Of a DNA stretch of 64,000 bases, positions 49,501 through 56,961 are shown piece by piece. Where the stretch lies: IMG/VR virus record IMGVR_UViG_3300035703_000036, positions 1 through 64,000 of that record; one strand, 5' to 3'. Every line of letters begins with the position of its first letter. Positions within the stretch are counted from its first letter, which is position 1. A program made the position numbers and the translations under genes. Below the pieces are notes generated by a model. That model was not told the origin of the DNA, ran no database searches, and saw only the letters and a program-made list of their open reading frames with translations. The DNA comes from a virus.

Positions 49501-49859
49501 GAGATAACGTAACCTACTCAGGTGTAGCGGCTGCGGGCGCTGAAATTTTCATAAAGCCGCCTTTGCCTAGACGTATTACAGTATCTATTAGCGTAAGAGT
49601 TAATACTGGCGTTCCTTTTAATAAAATTTCGGAACAAGTTAGAAGTAATATTGCATCGCTAGTCAATTCTAGCCCTATAGGTCAGTCGATAGCTATCAGT
49701 GATATTGTCGCTACTGTTAATTCCATACCAGGTGTTTTTGCTGTAGCAATCAGCTCGCCTACTTATGATGTATTAAATGATGTTATTGTAGTTAATCCTG
49801 CAGAAAAACCAATTATTATTGATATTGTCAATGATATTACAGTATCAAAGGTCGGATAA
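43545..49859 (+). CDS. giant baseplate J-like protein
   Basis: 2104 aa. The N-terminal ~330 residues match gpJ/gp6-like proteins (INDLNVGSVNTSFFETMAQA, DRATGEALKRIATEE, NEETDEELRDRIKRSRISKG). The C-terminal ~2013-2104 (ISVRVNTGVPFNKISEQVRS, IGQSIAISDIVATVNSIPGV) is the usual gpJ ending. The ~1650 residues between are inserted beta-domains, one at ~1694 (SITSGQYFTLDLPNGG...YYAWFNKDG) also present in the 53045 protein. Ordinary gpJ proteins are 300-600 aa, so the baseplate is greatly elaborated. Confidence 0.75.
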   Translation: MADQPKVKSREQILGEMLATFLSKTGINDLNVGSVNTSFFETMAQAIYRASGDTLSILRDFSVDRATGEALKRIATEERIYPKSARVATGKVTIIDTSFEKISTKIYAGANSPNVGSSMILVSDASLFTPAGAIYIGRGTPNVEGPISYSSITPVGGYYQINLSTPTTKFHNISESVVLSQGGLRNISVGTSVRAPATGDTDDIVFSVTSAAVILDGENQISNVPVAAQQPGTEGNVPRGAIREFVSPPFTGASVINESPFSTGRNEETDEELRDRIKRSRISKGLGTSIAIKNAVLGAQATDESAVVSSDEIFSFGSDNTVLYVDDGTGYEEKSSGVGLEFIIDSALGGEQYFQLATGGRQTSISKATLESIQDGPFDIIPTDRLAILVGGVLSEHIFNSGDFRSEGFATAYEVAASINSNSSLTFSASTSSNGKRVTIQAKTESNEELLITSPTTGRNAGIALYFPSNEIQTLRLYKNNKPLSKNGQSAIIESRNQSDWSSTIGSGDTLIISVDNTASITYSFTDADFLAEGNYISVNKNNSLQSWINVINKKVTGVTASIDGNKIKIISNKGANSTAALSIDVLSTLVSKGMFSVSTGLVSSGKAADFIVSRNTAQIKLTSPLEAGDSLAAGSEFTKGYIYSSPILGGNLTLTSDAYLWLLIDNADAEIISTGVVGDTLVDVSKPFANIVRYTSNSPSAFANVQVGDTVIVWSNELSLGNRLEAKVYAKTNTTLDIKVTSAEYAAAVVESAIVFKEGFVVIRTDKAVQKIKIASGAYNINTIVSIINLQLIGATSSVIGDEIINITTDSEDIYGCVLLVAQNDAGKGLNFTLASFAKTEFSQFAFYEAKNADSYFPAFVHSKITDDNFADVPNSFITSFNSAVVLASENIDPNFMVCPVNPFSPVADNISDNECVQIKNLSSNTVNINQSPLIRRLRIDDRFYAALPFDFGYNDSVVVILDADATNKTFPIPLYRKAIVNNTMPVSANNFRAYDSDSGPTTQFSQFFGSSYSFDNYKVLMQAKNAINPASNTINEDSILFRSARWGKDGERINVGYSYPTSSNLGISHTIIVDSMINIKISLKSNGIIPNTIDGTTEWDVTVTPNTPVAGVDSVTYSWNSIGTDPAMTTLSPDHYVTINSLGDFSPENIGTFRVDSATSTSFTVLRPNGVAVNESAIATLTTNTISLYQNNSTTAQEIVSYVNSNLSDYISASILDDNGVSGAGIINKSTYEDTNFANEGVDLFDGINWILSTNLSALSPSQQFSFKKSLTIPSINTATSGAYNFTDGEELRLIPTTSKQISELISTLAVSGFTTLGSVSSSNRESQLQISSQILGSNGAVQVTGGTANSVSAQVIGQSSKVSGTDYINVSVLRSQASGLHVDQMVKLSAFYSQKKETGISETTGVTILNNQPTLGQAIVELSNREAQDNYFGIPKNCFRDRSRAFHVEKQGALVCVSWDESTGGNPIFNKLVEINDGGGGSLSVDFDANLGVTYYTVASGNIRFFEVNKGDKLTISVLADAQNNGTFNILGVSEDGLTIATDNTSGLDALPSAIAPNDIAINTEVQEGDTVSISSPFSILNQGNFRVIRKYQNSFYIDNPSAVEERVIISDNLQSLNFDATTQFDVSISDGSMKISWNGVGTEPSLNNAKLGNILRVGSAFTANNQGDFMVVRSEGNQYQKFEINCSDAVSITSGQYFTLDLPNGGTSYYAWFNKDGSGGNPFPIGKTDISGGSGIVISTGDSSSIVANAVQAVIDAVVGFTSTVSGNIVTTICDNAGPTINAANVDVGGSFSIVIKKQGDYQFIECANAKAFAQSGIMVSGVGLDVLESHIPSLIFREYEAAIAGDKFVVSGSVLGSNNISDYTIYEVLSKNKIVVSSNMDEVESLVLNSDYIQVYVEEQNPYIGYKKIYSMLVDPSNSNRMNLIFDTNNQRLKINDVGEVTISAIGKLSFSEVVKKGLDSYRYNTGLIAEANRIVYGDPRDNVTYSGVAAAGAEIFIKPPLPRRITVSISVRVNTGVPFNKISEQVRSNIASLVNSSPIGQSIAISDIVATVNSIPGVFAVAISSPTYDVLNDVIVVNPAEKPIIIDIVNDITVSKVG

Positions 49860-49860
49860 T

Positions 49861-51459
49861 ATGGCAACAATTGAAGATGAAAAAAAGAGGTTAAGACAAT
49901 ATCTAAATCCTACTATCAAAGGGCCAAATGTAGATTCTGTTTTGGAATCTTTGGCTACTGGTACTTCTCATTTAATAAACAATGTTGAAGCCGTAAATGA
50001 TTCGCTATATATCGTCACAGCTCAAGGAAAATATCTTGATGCTAGATTAGCAGATAAAAATTTAACTAGACCAGAAAATGTAGGACTTTCAGACGAAGTT
50101 TTTAGACAAATAGGTATAGAAGTTTCCGCTAGAAAACAAGTAAGAGATTTAATTTTGTCTATTCTAGGTATCGTTTACGGAGAAGAGTTTACAAAAGCCA
50201 CAATGAATTCTACTGAATTTGAGCCTTATCAGCTTGAAAATGGTGACTCTTTAATGATTCAGTTTGATGATGAAGAAAAAGTAGAAGTATTCTTTGATTC
50301 ATCTCAGTTTGCTAGTATAAATGCCGCTACAGCGCAGGAAGTTGCGGATACAATTACAAAAGAAATTAGAAGACTAGGAAGAAGAGGATCTGCAGTTGCT
50401 AAAAATGATGGTGTAGGCGGATATGTAATGCTAATGTCTGAAACTTTAGGCCCCTCTTCAACCGTTAAGGTGGTTGGTGGCAAGGCTCAAAATAAATTAA
50501 AATTCCCAAGCATTAGACCTACTTCAGGACTTGCTTCAACTCAATGGAAACTGGAGCTAGTAGCGGGCGGACTTGTAAGAGCTACTTGGATTGGAGGAGC
50601 AGATCCTTCGGTTGGTAAAGTTAAAAAAAATGATTATGTAAATATATACGGATCTTCTTTTGATTCTTATAATAGAGGGACTTTTACCGTAGTAAATGTC
50701 AATGGTGGACTTGCAGGTGAAGCTTATTTTGAATTTATAAACCCAAGCGGAGTTCCAGAGACAAAAGCTCAAGGAATATCTGAAGGTGTTTTATTTTTTA
50801 ATCCAATTAGAAATACTATAAATTCTAAAACAACTTTTGCTACATTGTATCAAACAGAATCTAGATTGCTGGAAGTTTTTATGCCAGCCACTACAAAAGT
50901 AGTGAGAAGAGAAAGGATAGGATCTGCCCATTTACATGAATCTGGAGCTTCTGCATCAGACGAGCTTGGGCCTTATATTTTTGATGTAACTAAACCCTAT
51001 GTCATAGGCCAAGAAGAATGTAATACAACCACTCAAGTTGATTCTGGAACAGGAATTATTGTGAATGTGGATAATTCTGCCAATATACCAGATCAATCAG
51101 GATTTTTAGTGTTTGGCTTTGGAACTTCTTTAGAAGAAGGGCCCGTACCTTATATTGCCAGACCGTCATCAAATAGTATTATGATCAATCCTTCTTATAA
51201 ATTTAAAAATGTTCATGCTTCTGGAACTAATATATCGCTAGTTGCTCAAAATTACGCTTACGATGTAGCCAGAGATGGTTCTGATTACGCTTTCTATATT
51301 ACGGACGTAGTGGCCGGTAGAGTTTATGCGGAAGATTTAATTAAATTAGTTTATGCTACAGGTATTAAATTAGTGATTACAATCTTGTATCCTAATGATA
51401 TCGGTCTTGGAAAATACGGAACAGAAAATTCAGAGAAAGTTGTTATTTGGGGAGAATAA
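49861..51459 (+). CDS. baseplate/tail structural protein
   Basis: 532 aa from ATG 49861 (immediately after the gpJ stop); the longer frame begins inside gpJ. N-terminal ~1-110 (LESLATGTSHLINNVEAVND, QGKYLDARLADKNLTRPENV) resembles the start of gpJ/gp6-like wedge proteins. The rest is beta-domain, C-terminus helical (AEDLIKLVYATGIKLVITIL). Likely the gpJ partner in the wedge. Confidence 0.55.
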   Translation: MATIEDEKKRLRQYLNPTIKGPNVDSVLESLATGTSHLINNVEAVNDSLYIVTAQGKYLDARLADKNLTRPENVGLSDEVFRQIGIEVSARKQVRDLILSILGIVYGEEFTKATMNSTEFEPYQLENGDSLMIQFDDEEKVEVFFDSSQFASINAATAQEVADTITKEIRRLGRRGSAVAKNDGVGGYVMLMSETLGPSSTVKVVGGKAQNKLKFPSIRPTSGLASTQWKLELVAGGLVRATWIGGADPSVGKVKKNDYVNIYGSSFDSYNRGTFTVVNVNGGLAGEAYFEFINPSGVPETKAQGISEGVLFFNPIRNTINSKTTFATLYQTESRLLEVFMPATTKVVRRERIGSAHLHESGASASDELGPYIFDVTKPYVIGQEECNTTTQVDSGTGIIVNVDNSANIPDQSGFLVFGFGTSLEEGPVPYIARPSSNSIMINPSYKFKNVHASGTNISLVAQNYAYDVARDGSDYAFYITDVVAGRVYAEDLIKLVYATGIKLVITILYPNDIGLGKYGTENSEKVVIWGE

Positions 51460-51460
51460 T

Positions 51461-51889
51461 ATGGCACAGTCAGTAGTACTTAGAGGCGCTGATGTTAAAT
51501 TGTATTTAGGTGGAAAATTGTATAATGAAGTGCAGAATGTTTCCTATACAATTGATTACGGCGAGGTTGAAATTTTTGGAATTGACTGTGAATTTGCCCA
51601 AGAAATCGCGCCCACAAAAGTTGTAGTTTCTGGAAGTGTATCCGGAGTAAGAGTAAAATATTCGGGCGGATTACAAGGTCATGATGCTAGATCTAAAATA
51701 AATCAAATTCTATATGCTCCATATATATCTTTTAGATTAAAAGATAGAGATAGCGATGTAGATATATTAATGATTTCTGAAATAAAAATAACATCTGAAA
51801 CAATGAACATACCATCAAAAGGCGTTGCAGTATTATCTTTTGCTTTTAAAGGAATTATTCCTCTAAACGAAGTGGATATTTTTGGCTAA
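51461..51889 (+). CDS. tail tube-like protein (putative)
   Basis: 142 aa from ATG 51461 (GGAG upstream). The pattern NEVQNVSYTIDYGEVEIFGI, APTKVVVSGSVSG, INQILYAPYISFRLKDRD, ISEIKITSETMNIPSKG fits the small beta-sandwich of XkdM-like tail tube/baseplate-tube proteins. It could be the tube initiator rather than the main tube. Confidence 0.5.
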   Translation: MAQSVVLRGADVKLYLGGKLYNEVQNVSYTIDYGEVEIFGIDCEFAQEIAPTKVVVSGSVSGVRVKYSGGLQGHDARSKINQILYAPYISFRLKDRDSDVDILMISEIKITSETMNIPSKGVAVLSFAFKGIIPLNEVDIFG

Positions 51890-51983
51890 AATCTTCAAAA
51901 ACTTTACTTGAAATTCTATCTCCAAGCGTAATAAAATACCCAAAAAATCCAACATATAAAAACATCATAAAAATAACAAACAT
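51855..51983 (-). CDS. small membrane protein
   Basis: 42 aa: MFVIFMMFLYVGFFGYFITL then a short soluble part. ATG overlaps the lipoprotein stop (TAATG). It converges on and overlaps the end of the tube-like gene by 35 nt. Last gene of the leftward unit. Confidence 0.4.
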   Translation of the reverse strand: MFVIFMMFLYVGFFGYFITLGDRISSKVFEDFSQKYPLRLEE

Positions 51984-52219
51984 TATAATTCTGCCTTATT
52001 GTCAGTCTGACCGTTTACCATGATTGGCAATTCTCTTTTTTCATGAATATCTTTACAAATACTGTAGGCTATTTCTTCTCTAATATCTTCTCTGACCATT
52101 TTAACTACACAATCTTCAGTAGCAGTTTTTCTTTTATTTTTTCCAGTTACAGGCCCTAAAGAACAACCGGTCAAATTGATCAATAATAAAAACGACATAC
52201 ATTTTAAAATTTTAGACAT
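51983..52219 (-). CDS. small lipoprotein
   Basis: 78 aa from ATG 52219 (the frame continues upstream without signal features). MSKILKCMSFLLLINLTGC is a good lipoprotein signal with lipobox LTGC. The mature part is basic then acidic, with two further Cys. Possibly an o-spanin or envelope protein; overlaps the upstream gene end by 8 nt. Confidence 0.55.
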   Translation of the reverse strand: MSKILKCMSFLLLINLTGCSLGPVTGKNKRKTATEDCVVKMVREDIREEIAYSICKDIHEKRELPIMVNGQTDNKAEL

Positions 52220-52472
52220 CTTCTTCTCCGCAATCTTTGCATTTATAATAAAAGGAATTAAATAAAGGTTTCTTTTCTTTGTTTTCATGTTTACATAATT
52301 CTTTAGGTATAGGCGGCGGTTCATCTGGATATTCAAGATCCTCATCTTTAGGATAGCTATGAATAATACCATAACCGCCATCGTCTTCAAATTCGAAGTC
52401 AAAATCATCCATAGAATCTAGCATTTCTTCAAATGCTTTTAATAAATCTTCATCTATCTTTTTATTCGACAT
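52212..52472 (-). CDS. acidic protein with C-terminal zinc ribbon
   Basis: 86 aa. Highly acidic N-terminal half (MLDSMDDFDFEFEDDGG), Pro-rich linker, then CKHENKEKKPLFNSFYYKCK with CKDCGEE. The ribbon (C-x2-H...C-x2-C-G-E-E) is paralogous to that at the end of the 52683 gene. Confidence 0.5.
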   Translation of the reverse strand: MSNKKIDEDLLKAFEEMLDSMDDFDFEFEDDGGYGIIHSYPKDEDLEYPDEPPPIPKELCKHENKEKKPLFNSFYYKCKDCGEEDV

Positions 52473-52686
52473 AAATTACAAGAGACGTTTTGCAGCCTTC
52501 TGTTTCCTTGCACGGTCTACGTGCTGATTTTAGTTTTTTAGGGTGAACATTTTTTTTCTGTACAGATACGACCCGATTAACAGACCCATCCCAATCTCCC
52601 ATATAAACAACATCGGGTTTATCAATATAAATTTCTGTATCTTCACTAAATTTATCTAACATCATTTTTAATTCTTTGACCGTCAT
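52462..52686 (-). CDS. hypothetical protein
   Basis: 74 aa from ATG 52686 (GGAGGAG upstream). MTVKELKMMLDKFSEDTEIY then beta strands, a layout common in small phage proteins that start with a VKELI..L....D..V pattern. Overlaps both neighbours. Confidence 0.5.
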   Translation of the reverse strand: MTVKELKMMLDKFSEDTEIYIDKPDVVYMGDWDGSVNRVVSVQKKNVHPKKLKSARRPCKETEGCKTSLVIYVE

Positions 52687-52913
52687 AGCTCCTCCCCACA
52701 ATCTATACACGTATGATACGTACTTGTAAATAGGAATTTTTTCATTTTGTTAATATGCTGACATTTTTTACTTTGTTCGTATTGTTGAACAACAGGACAA
52801 GAAAGGTATGTATTTTCAGATAAACTATTAAGAGTTTCCCCTTTGGCGGAATAAGATTTGTGCATCTGAGCTAACCTATTGAATTTATTGCCTTTATACT
52901 TATCTTGAAACAT
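52683..52913 (-). CDS. small protein with C-terminal zinc ribbon
   Basis: 76 aa from ATG 52913 (AGGAG upstream; TTG 52934 is less likely). The C-terminal CQHINKMKKFLFTSTYHTC with CIDCGEEL matches the ribbon of 52212 and resembles 27890. First gene of the leftward unit, with a strong promoter. Confidence 0.5.
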   Translation of the reverse strand: MFQDKYKGNKFNRLAQMHKSYSAKGETLNSLSENTYLSCPVVQQYEQSKKCQHINKMKKFLFTSTYHTCIDCGEEL

Positions 52914-52933
52914 ATTCCAATCTCCTTTTTTCA

Positions 52934-52961
52934 ATTATACCATAAGTATGATTAAAGTCAA
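52934..52961 (-). promoter_or_regulatory. sigma70 promoter of leftward unit
   Basis: On the complement: TTGACT (52961-52956), 16-nt spacer, TATAAT (52939-52934) preceded by TATGG. Confidence 0.75.
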
Positions 52962-52970
52962 AGGAATAAT

Positions 52971-52995
52971 AATCTTTAATGTGATATCAATATCA
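52971..52995 (+). promoter_or_regulatory. AATCTTTA motif with TGATATCAATATCA palindrome
   Basis: AATCTTTA at 52971-52978, then the inverted repeat TGATAT-CA-ATATCA at 52982-52995. Same arrangement as at 40806. Confidence 0.5.
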
Positions 52996-53018
52996 TGTCT
53001 TAAAAATCCCAACATTTA

Positions 53019-53027
53019 TGGTAATAT
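53019..53027 (+). promoter_or_regulatory. extended -10 TGGTAATAT
   Basis: TG-G-TAATAT, 17 nt before the ATG at 53045. Possible host-polymerase promoter overlapping the late-type region. Confidence 0.45.
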
Positions 53028-53044
53028 TCTATTAGGGTGTAAGT

Positions 53045-56000
53045 ATGTCAGTAAGAAGAAGACAATCGTTTATTTCACAATTAAGAGTTGACGTTCCTCA
53101 TTTGCGTTCAATTGAATCGGCAACCTCGAATGATTTTGATGAATTATTAAGTGCGTTAGTCACTGGAATAAGCAAAAGCTACGTAGTTAGAGGGTTAGAA
53201 ATCTCTATGAGCGGCGCGATAGGATCTTCCGCCAATGGGTTACAGCTTATAGTGGCTAACTCTGCGATTTTACACGGAACATCAAATGTTTCCGGTACTT
53301 TTTATTCAATAAATAATTCCGCTCCAAATCAAACTCTTAGCTCAATTACAAACACAAGAGTTAGTGGATCTTTTACTCCGAGCGCTTTAAACTATATTGG
53401 GATAGAGCTTACTAGATCGGTAGACAATACTACGGCAAGCCAAGTATACCTTTGGAACCCTACATCTAAAAATGAAATCACAAAAACCCTTCCCTTGGCA
53501 GAGGTTTTGGATTATAAAATAGTAATTACATCCTCAGTGTTTGCTTCAAATGTTTTGCCTATAGCAATTATTGAAACGGATTCTGCAAATAACGTTCTTT
53601 CAGTTGAAGATAGAAGACCTCTTTTGTTTAGATTAGGAACGGCCGGATATACTACTCCAGATCCTTTTTATGTTTATCCTTGGACAAATCATTCTGAAGG
53701 TAGAACAGAGAATTTTTATAAATCAAGCTCATCCGCAGTATCTCCTTTTCGTGGCGGAGATAAGCAAATTTCAAACTTAAAAGAAATGTTAGACGCAATT
53801 ACTTCTAGTCTTAAAGAAGTAAAAGGTACGACATACTGGTACTCTTTAAATAAGGGCGGATCAATCTTTAAATTAAGAACTGATCTTGCGAATTTAGTCG
53901 TAACAGGTAGAGCGGCTTTAACTCATAGTGCAACAACTGCCGGTCGATTAAATTGGAATAAGGACATTTTTTTAAATTTAGTAGGAAGTCGTTTAAAGTA
54001 TAAAATATCAGCTAACCCTAGTTCTTCTTATGTAGTTTTAGCAGACGATCAAGTAGCTTATATAAAATTAATTAGAGGAGTAGATATTACTCCTAACTTA
54101 ATTTTTACAAACGGTTCCGCTACAGTTAGTTCTGTAGGATCTGTCGCTTGGACGGCAAATGTACTCGCTGGAGATTTCATCAAAAAAGCTGCTGAAGATG
54201 ACGGCAAATATTATAAAATATTATCTGTAAACTCAGCTTCTCAAGTTACTTTAACTGAAAATTTCGCTGAAACTTCTACAGGTTTAGCTGGAGCTGATGC
54301 TCAATATGCTTGGGGAACTTATAGCGCAGTAGCTGCGCCTTCTACTGATAGACATATCAAAGTTGTCAATCGTAAAGATATGGCAATTGAAGAAGATGTT
54401 TTTTGGTTATTTGCAAGAGATGATAACGGAACGGTGGGCCAAGAAGTTTCTCAAGTTGTGACTTTAGCGGATACGGCAAATAGTCTAGATGGAACTTATT
54501 TTTTATTAAATGCCAACGATGATATTAGAAAATTTTATGTTTGGTACGATACTGGATCAAATACTGATCCGGCTATTTCAGGTAGAACAGGAATAAAAGT
54601 ATCAATTTCTACAAACGATTCTGCGAATACGGTAGCCGCTAAAACTCAAGCGGTTATCAATACTCAGCCTGATTTTTCGGCTTCTGTGATTGGAAATACC
54701 GTAAGCATTACTAATGTTTTTGATGGAGATTCTTCTGATATTTCTGATGGAGATACAGGCTTCAGTTTTTTAACTACAACTCAAGGCGGAAAGCCGAAAG
54801 TTTACGTTAGATTCGTAGGATCAGAAGTTGAACAAGGTGAAACTCGACAAACTTCTGACAATACTAATTATGAAATAATGCTGTACACAGGAATGAAATC
54901 CGAAGCAGATTCAGCTCCTGATTATACTAACGCTATAGATAATTTAACTCCTGAAGTTACAACTATAACTCTACCTCCCGCAGCATCAATTACGAGCGGG
55001 CAATATTTTACAATAAATTCAGCGGGAGATGTATCTCGATATTATGTCTGGTTTAATAAAGATGGAGCCGGCGGAGATCCTCTTCCGGTTGGTAAAATAG
55101 GAATTCAAGTAGCAATTTCTACAGGAAATTCTAATTTAGTAGTAGCTGCGGCTACTGCTTCGGCAATTCTTTCCGTATTAGATTTTAGTGTATTAGATAA
55201 TTTAAATGGAACTATTACTGTTTCCAATAATACGGCCGGATATTGCACTAATGCTGCAAACGTGAATGTAGGCGGAAGCTTCTCTATTGTGACCGATATT
55301 GAAGGCGCAGGACATCCTAATTATTTTCTAGTAGATGGAGAAGATTTAACTAAATCTAATAAAAGATTAGATCAAGCAATTAATACTGCACTATCTGGAT
55401 TTGATCATGAAGCGTACGATGAACTTCTAACAATAGTTTCCGGATCTCCAGCAAATGATAATGAAGTAATGGGGCCAATTTCAGCTTCAACTATATTAAC
55501 AATACCTCTTGATTCTAGATCTGGAAATATAGTAAAAGGATATATTGTAGGTCAGGCTGAATTAGAAGTTTATTTAAACGGACAATATTTAGCTGTAAAT
55601 AATTCTTGGGCTGAAGTCGGAGCATCTGGATCTGAGTCTGTTCAAATACAAATTTTAATTGATTTAGTAGTAGATGACGTTCTAACTTTCCGTATTGATA
55701 ATGGTACATTAGGTAATTTTGCTACAGCTACAGGTGAAGTTAATACGGGATCTAATGTAGGAACTGGCGCTGGAGTTTTTAAAACCAAAGCCGGAGTCGA
55801 TCTTCAATTTAGAACTTTAAAACAAGGATCAAATGTAACTATTGTTCAGACTGCTGATGAATTAACAATTTCTTCTTCCGCCGGTACTGGCGTAAATAAT
55901 ATTCAATCTGTTGTGGGCACTGATTTTACAATTTTAGCTTCCCATGATTTTATTAAAGTTACCAATAGCGGTGTAAATGTTACTCTAACTCTTCCTGATG

Positions 56001-56185
56001 CTTCTTTAGTTACCGGTAAAGAATATAAAATTAAAAAAATTGATTCAGGAAATATTCTGTATATTGAATCTGTTTCAAATCAAACTTTGGATGGAGTAGA
56101 TATTACGGCTTCTCCACACGCTATTACTATTCAATATGAAAGTTTAATTATTGTATCTGACGGCAGTTCTTGGTGGGTTTTATAG
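53045..56185 (+). CDS. large tail/baseplate fibre protein with repeated beta domain
   Basis: 1046 aa. The N-terminal ~1-200 is a fibre-base-like domain (SATSNDFDELLSALVTGISK, SVEDRRPLLFRLGT). A beta domain occurs at ~479 (DGTYFLLNANDDIRKFYVWY) and again at ~647 (SITSGQYFTINSAGDVSRYY, VWFNKDGAGGDPLPVGK); the same module is inside gpJ at ~1694. C-terminal ~948-1046 (NGVNVTLTLPD-type strand, then YKIKKIDSGNILYIES and VSDGSSWWVL) is a common fibre-tip module. Likely links the baseplate to the fibres. Confidence 0.6.
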   Translation: MSVRRRQSFISQLRVDVPHLRSIESATSNDFDELLSALVTGISKSYVVRGLEISMSGAIGSSANGLQLIVANSAILHGTSNVSGTFYSINNSAPNQTLSSITNTRVSGSFTPSALNYIGIELTRSVDNTTASQVYLWNPTSKNEITKTLPLAEVLDYKIVITSSVFASNVLPIAIIETDSANNVLSVEDRRPLLFRLGTAGYTTPDPFYVYPWTNHSEGRTENFYKSSSSAVSPFRGGDKQISNLKEMLDAITSSLKEVKGTTYWYSLNKGGSIFKLRTDLANLVVTGRAALTHSATTAGRLNWNKDIFLNLVGSRLKYKISANPSSSYVVLADDQVAYIKLIRGVDITPNLIFTNGSATVSSVGSVAWTANVLAGDFIKKAAEDDGKYYKILSVNSASQVTLTENFAETSTGLAGADAQYAWGTYSAVAAPSTDRHIKVVNRKDMAIEEDVFWLFARDDNGTVGQEVSQVVTLADTANSLDGTYFLLNANDDIRKFYVWYDTGSNTDPAISGRTGIKVSISTNDSANTVAAKTQAVINTQPDFSASVIGNTVSITNVFDGDSSDISDGDTGFSFLTTTQGGKPKVYVRFVGSEVEQGETRQTSDNTNYEIMLYTGMKSEADSAPDYTNAIDNLTPEVTTITLPPAASITSGQYFTINSAGDVSRYYVWFNKDGAGGDPLPVGKIGIQVAISTGNSNLVVAAATASAILSVLDFSVLDNLNGTITVSNNTAGYCTNAANVNVGGSFSIVTDIEGAGHPNYFLVDGEDLTKSNKRLDQAINTALSGFDHEAYDELLTIVSGSPANDNEVMGPISASTILTIPLDSRSGNIVKGYIVGQAELEVYLNGQYLAVNNSWAEVGASGSESVQIQILIDLVVDDVLTFRIDNGTLGNFATATGEVNTGSNVGTGAGVFKTKAGVDLQFRTLKQGSNVTIVQTADELTISSSAGTGVNNIQSVVGTDFTILASHDFIKVTNSGVNVTLTLPDASLVTGKEYKIKKIDSGNILYIESVSNQTLDGVDITASPHAITIQYESLIIVSDGSSWWVL

Positions 56186-56192
56186 GGGTAAT

Positions 56193-56642
56193 ATGTCATA
56201 CAGACCTTACGAAGCAATTATAGCGGCAGCGGCGGGGCAAGTTTCTACGTTGCGTATTTATTTGACTAATAATACGGGCATGACTATTGTTGATTTGTCG
56301 CCAGTAAGAGCTAACCTAAACGGTGAGATGGATACGGTAGATGTTTCCATAGAATCACAAGTCATGTCCGCTGTCGGAATCCTAGAAGCAGCCACATTAG
56401 ACGGCTCGGATGGAAATGTTGTTGTAAGCGGGAAAATATCCAATATTTCAACCTCTTTTTCCCTTGGTGACTATGTTTACGTTTCTAAAATAGGCGGACT
56501 AACCAATATTCTTCCTTCGGAGGGTATTGATGGTTTTGAAGCCGGAGATTTCATAATTAGAGCTGGCGTAATAGCTAAAAATCCTATTAATCCTTTACAA
56601 AAAGATTTATTAGTAAATTTTGGTATAGTGGGGCAATTATAA
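56193..56642 (+). CDS. small virion protein (decoration/fibre-module-like)
   Basis: 149 aa from ATG 56193 (AGGGG upstream). MSYRPYEAIIAAAAGQVSTL, then VMSAVGILEAATLDGSDGNV and FSLGDYVYVSKIGGLTNILP resemble the DUF2190-like module seen inside the 16149 and 56962 fibres. Stop overlaps the next start region. Confidence 0.5.
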   Translation: MSYRPYEAIIAAAAGQVSTLRIYLTNNTGMTIVDLSPVRANLNGEMDTVDVSIESQVMSAVGILEAATLDGSDGNVVVSGKISNISTSFSLGDYVYVSKIGGLTNILPSEGIDGFEAGDFIIRAGVIAKNPINPLQKDLLVNFGIVGQL

Positions 56643-56881
56643 TGGAAAATAGAATTAGAAAAGTGGACGTTGAAAAACTTAACGAAGAGCAAATTGCTAG
56701 AGTTGAGAAAAAAATTTCTGAGGAAGTAAGCTCTATTATTAATAGAGCAGATAGTGAAATCAATAACTTACTGAATATTTACGGAATGGAAGCTGTGCTT
56801 TCTATCCAGTTTGGACTACAAGGGATTAAGGAAAAAGCCAAGAAAATAAAAGCTAAGAAAAGCCCTAAAACCTCCAAATAA
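56642..56881 (+). CDS. helical hypothetical protein
   Basis: 79 aa, coiled-coil (LNEEQIARVEKKISEEVSSI), basic C-terminus (KIKAKKSPKTSK). Directly overlaps the upstream stop. Perhaps an assembly factor. Confidence 0.45.
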   Translation: MENRIRKVDVEKLNEEQIARVEKKISEEVSSIINRADSEINNLLNIYGMEAVLSIQFGLQGIKEKAKKIKAKKSPKTSK

Positions 56882-56892
56882 AGTTTAATAGT

Positions 56893-56926
56893 AATCTTTA
56901 AATTAATCGTTCGATCGCAATCTTTA
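56893..56926 (+). promoter_or_regulatory. tandem AATCTTTA motifs
   Basis: Two copies, 56893-56900 and 56919-56926, 26 nt apart, with CGATCG between them. Upstream of the 56962 fibre gene. Confidence 0.5.
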
Positions 56927-56961
56927 TATAAAAATACCAACAATATTAGGGAGATATATTT

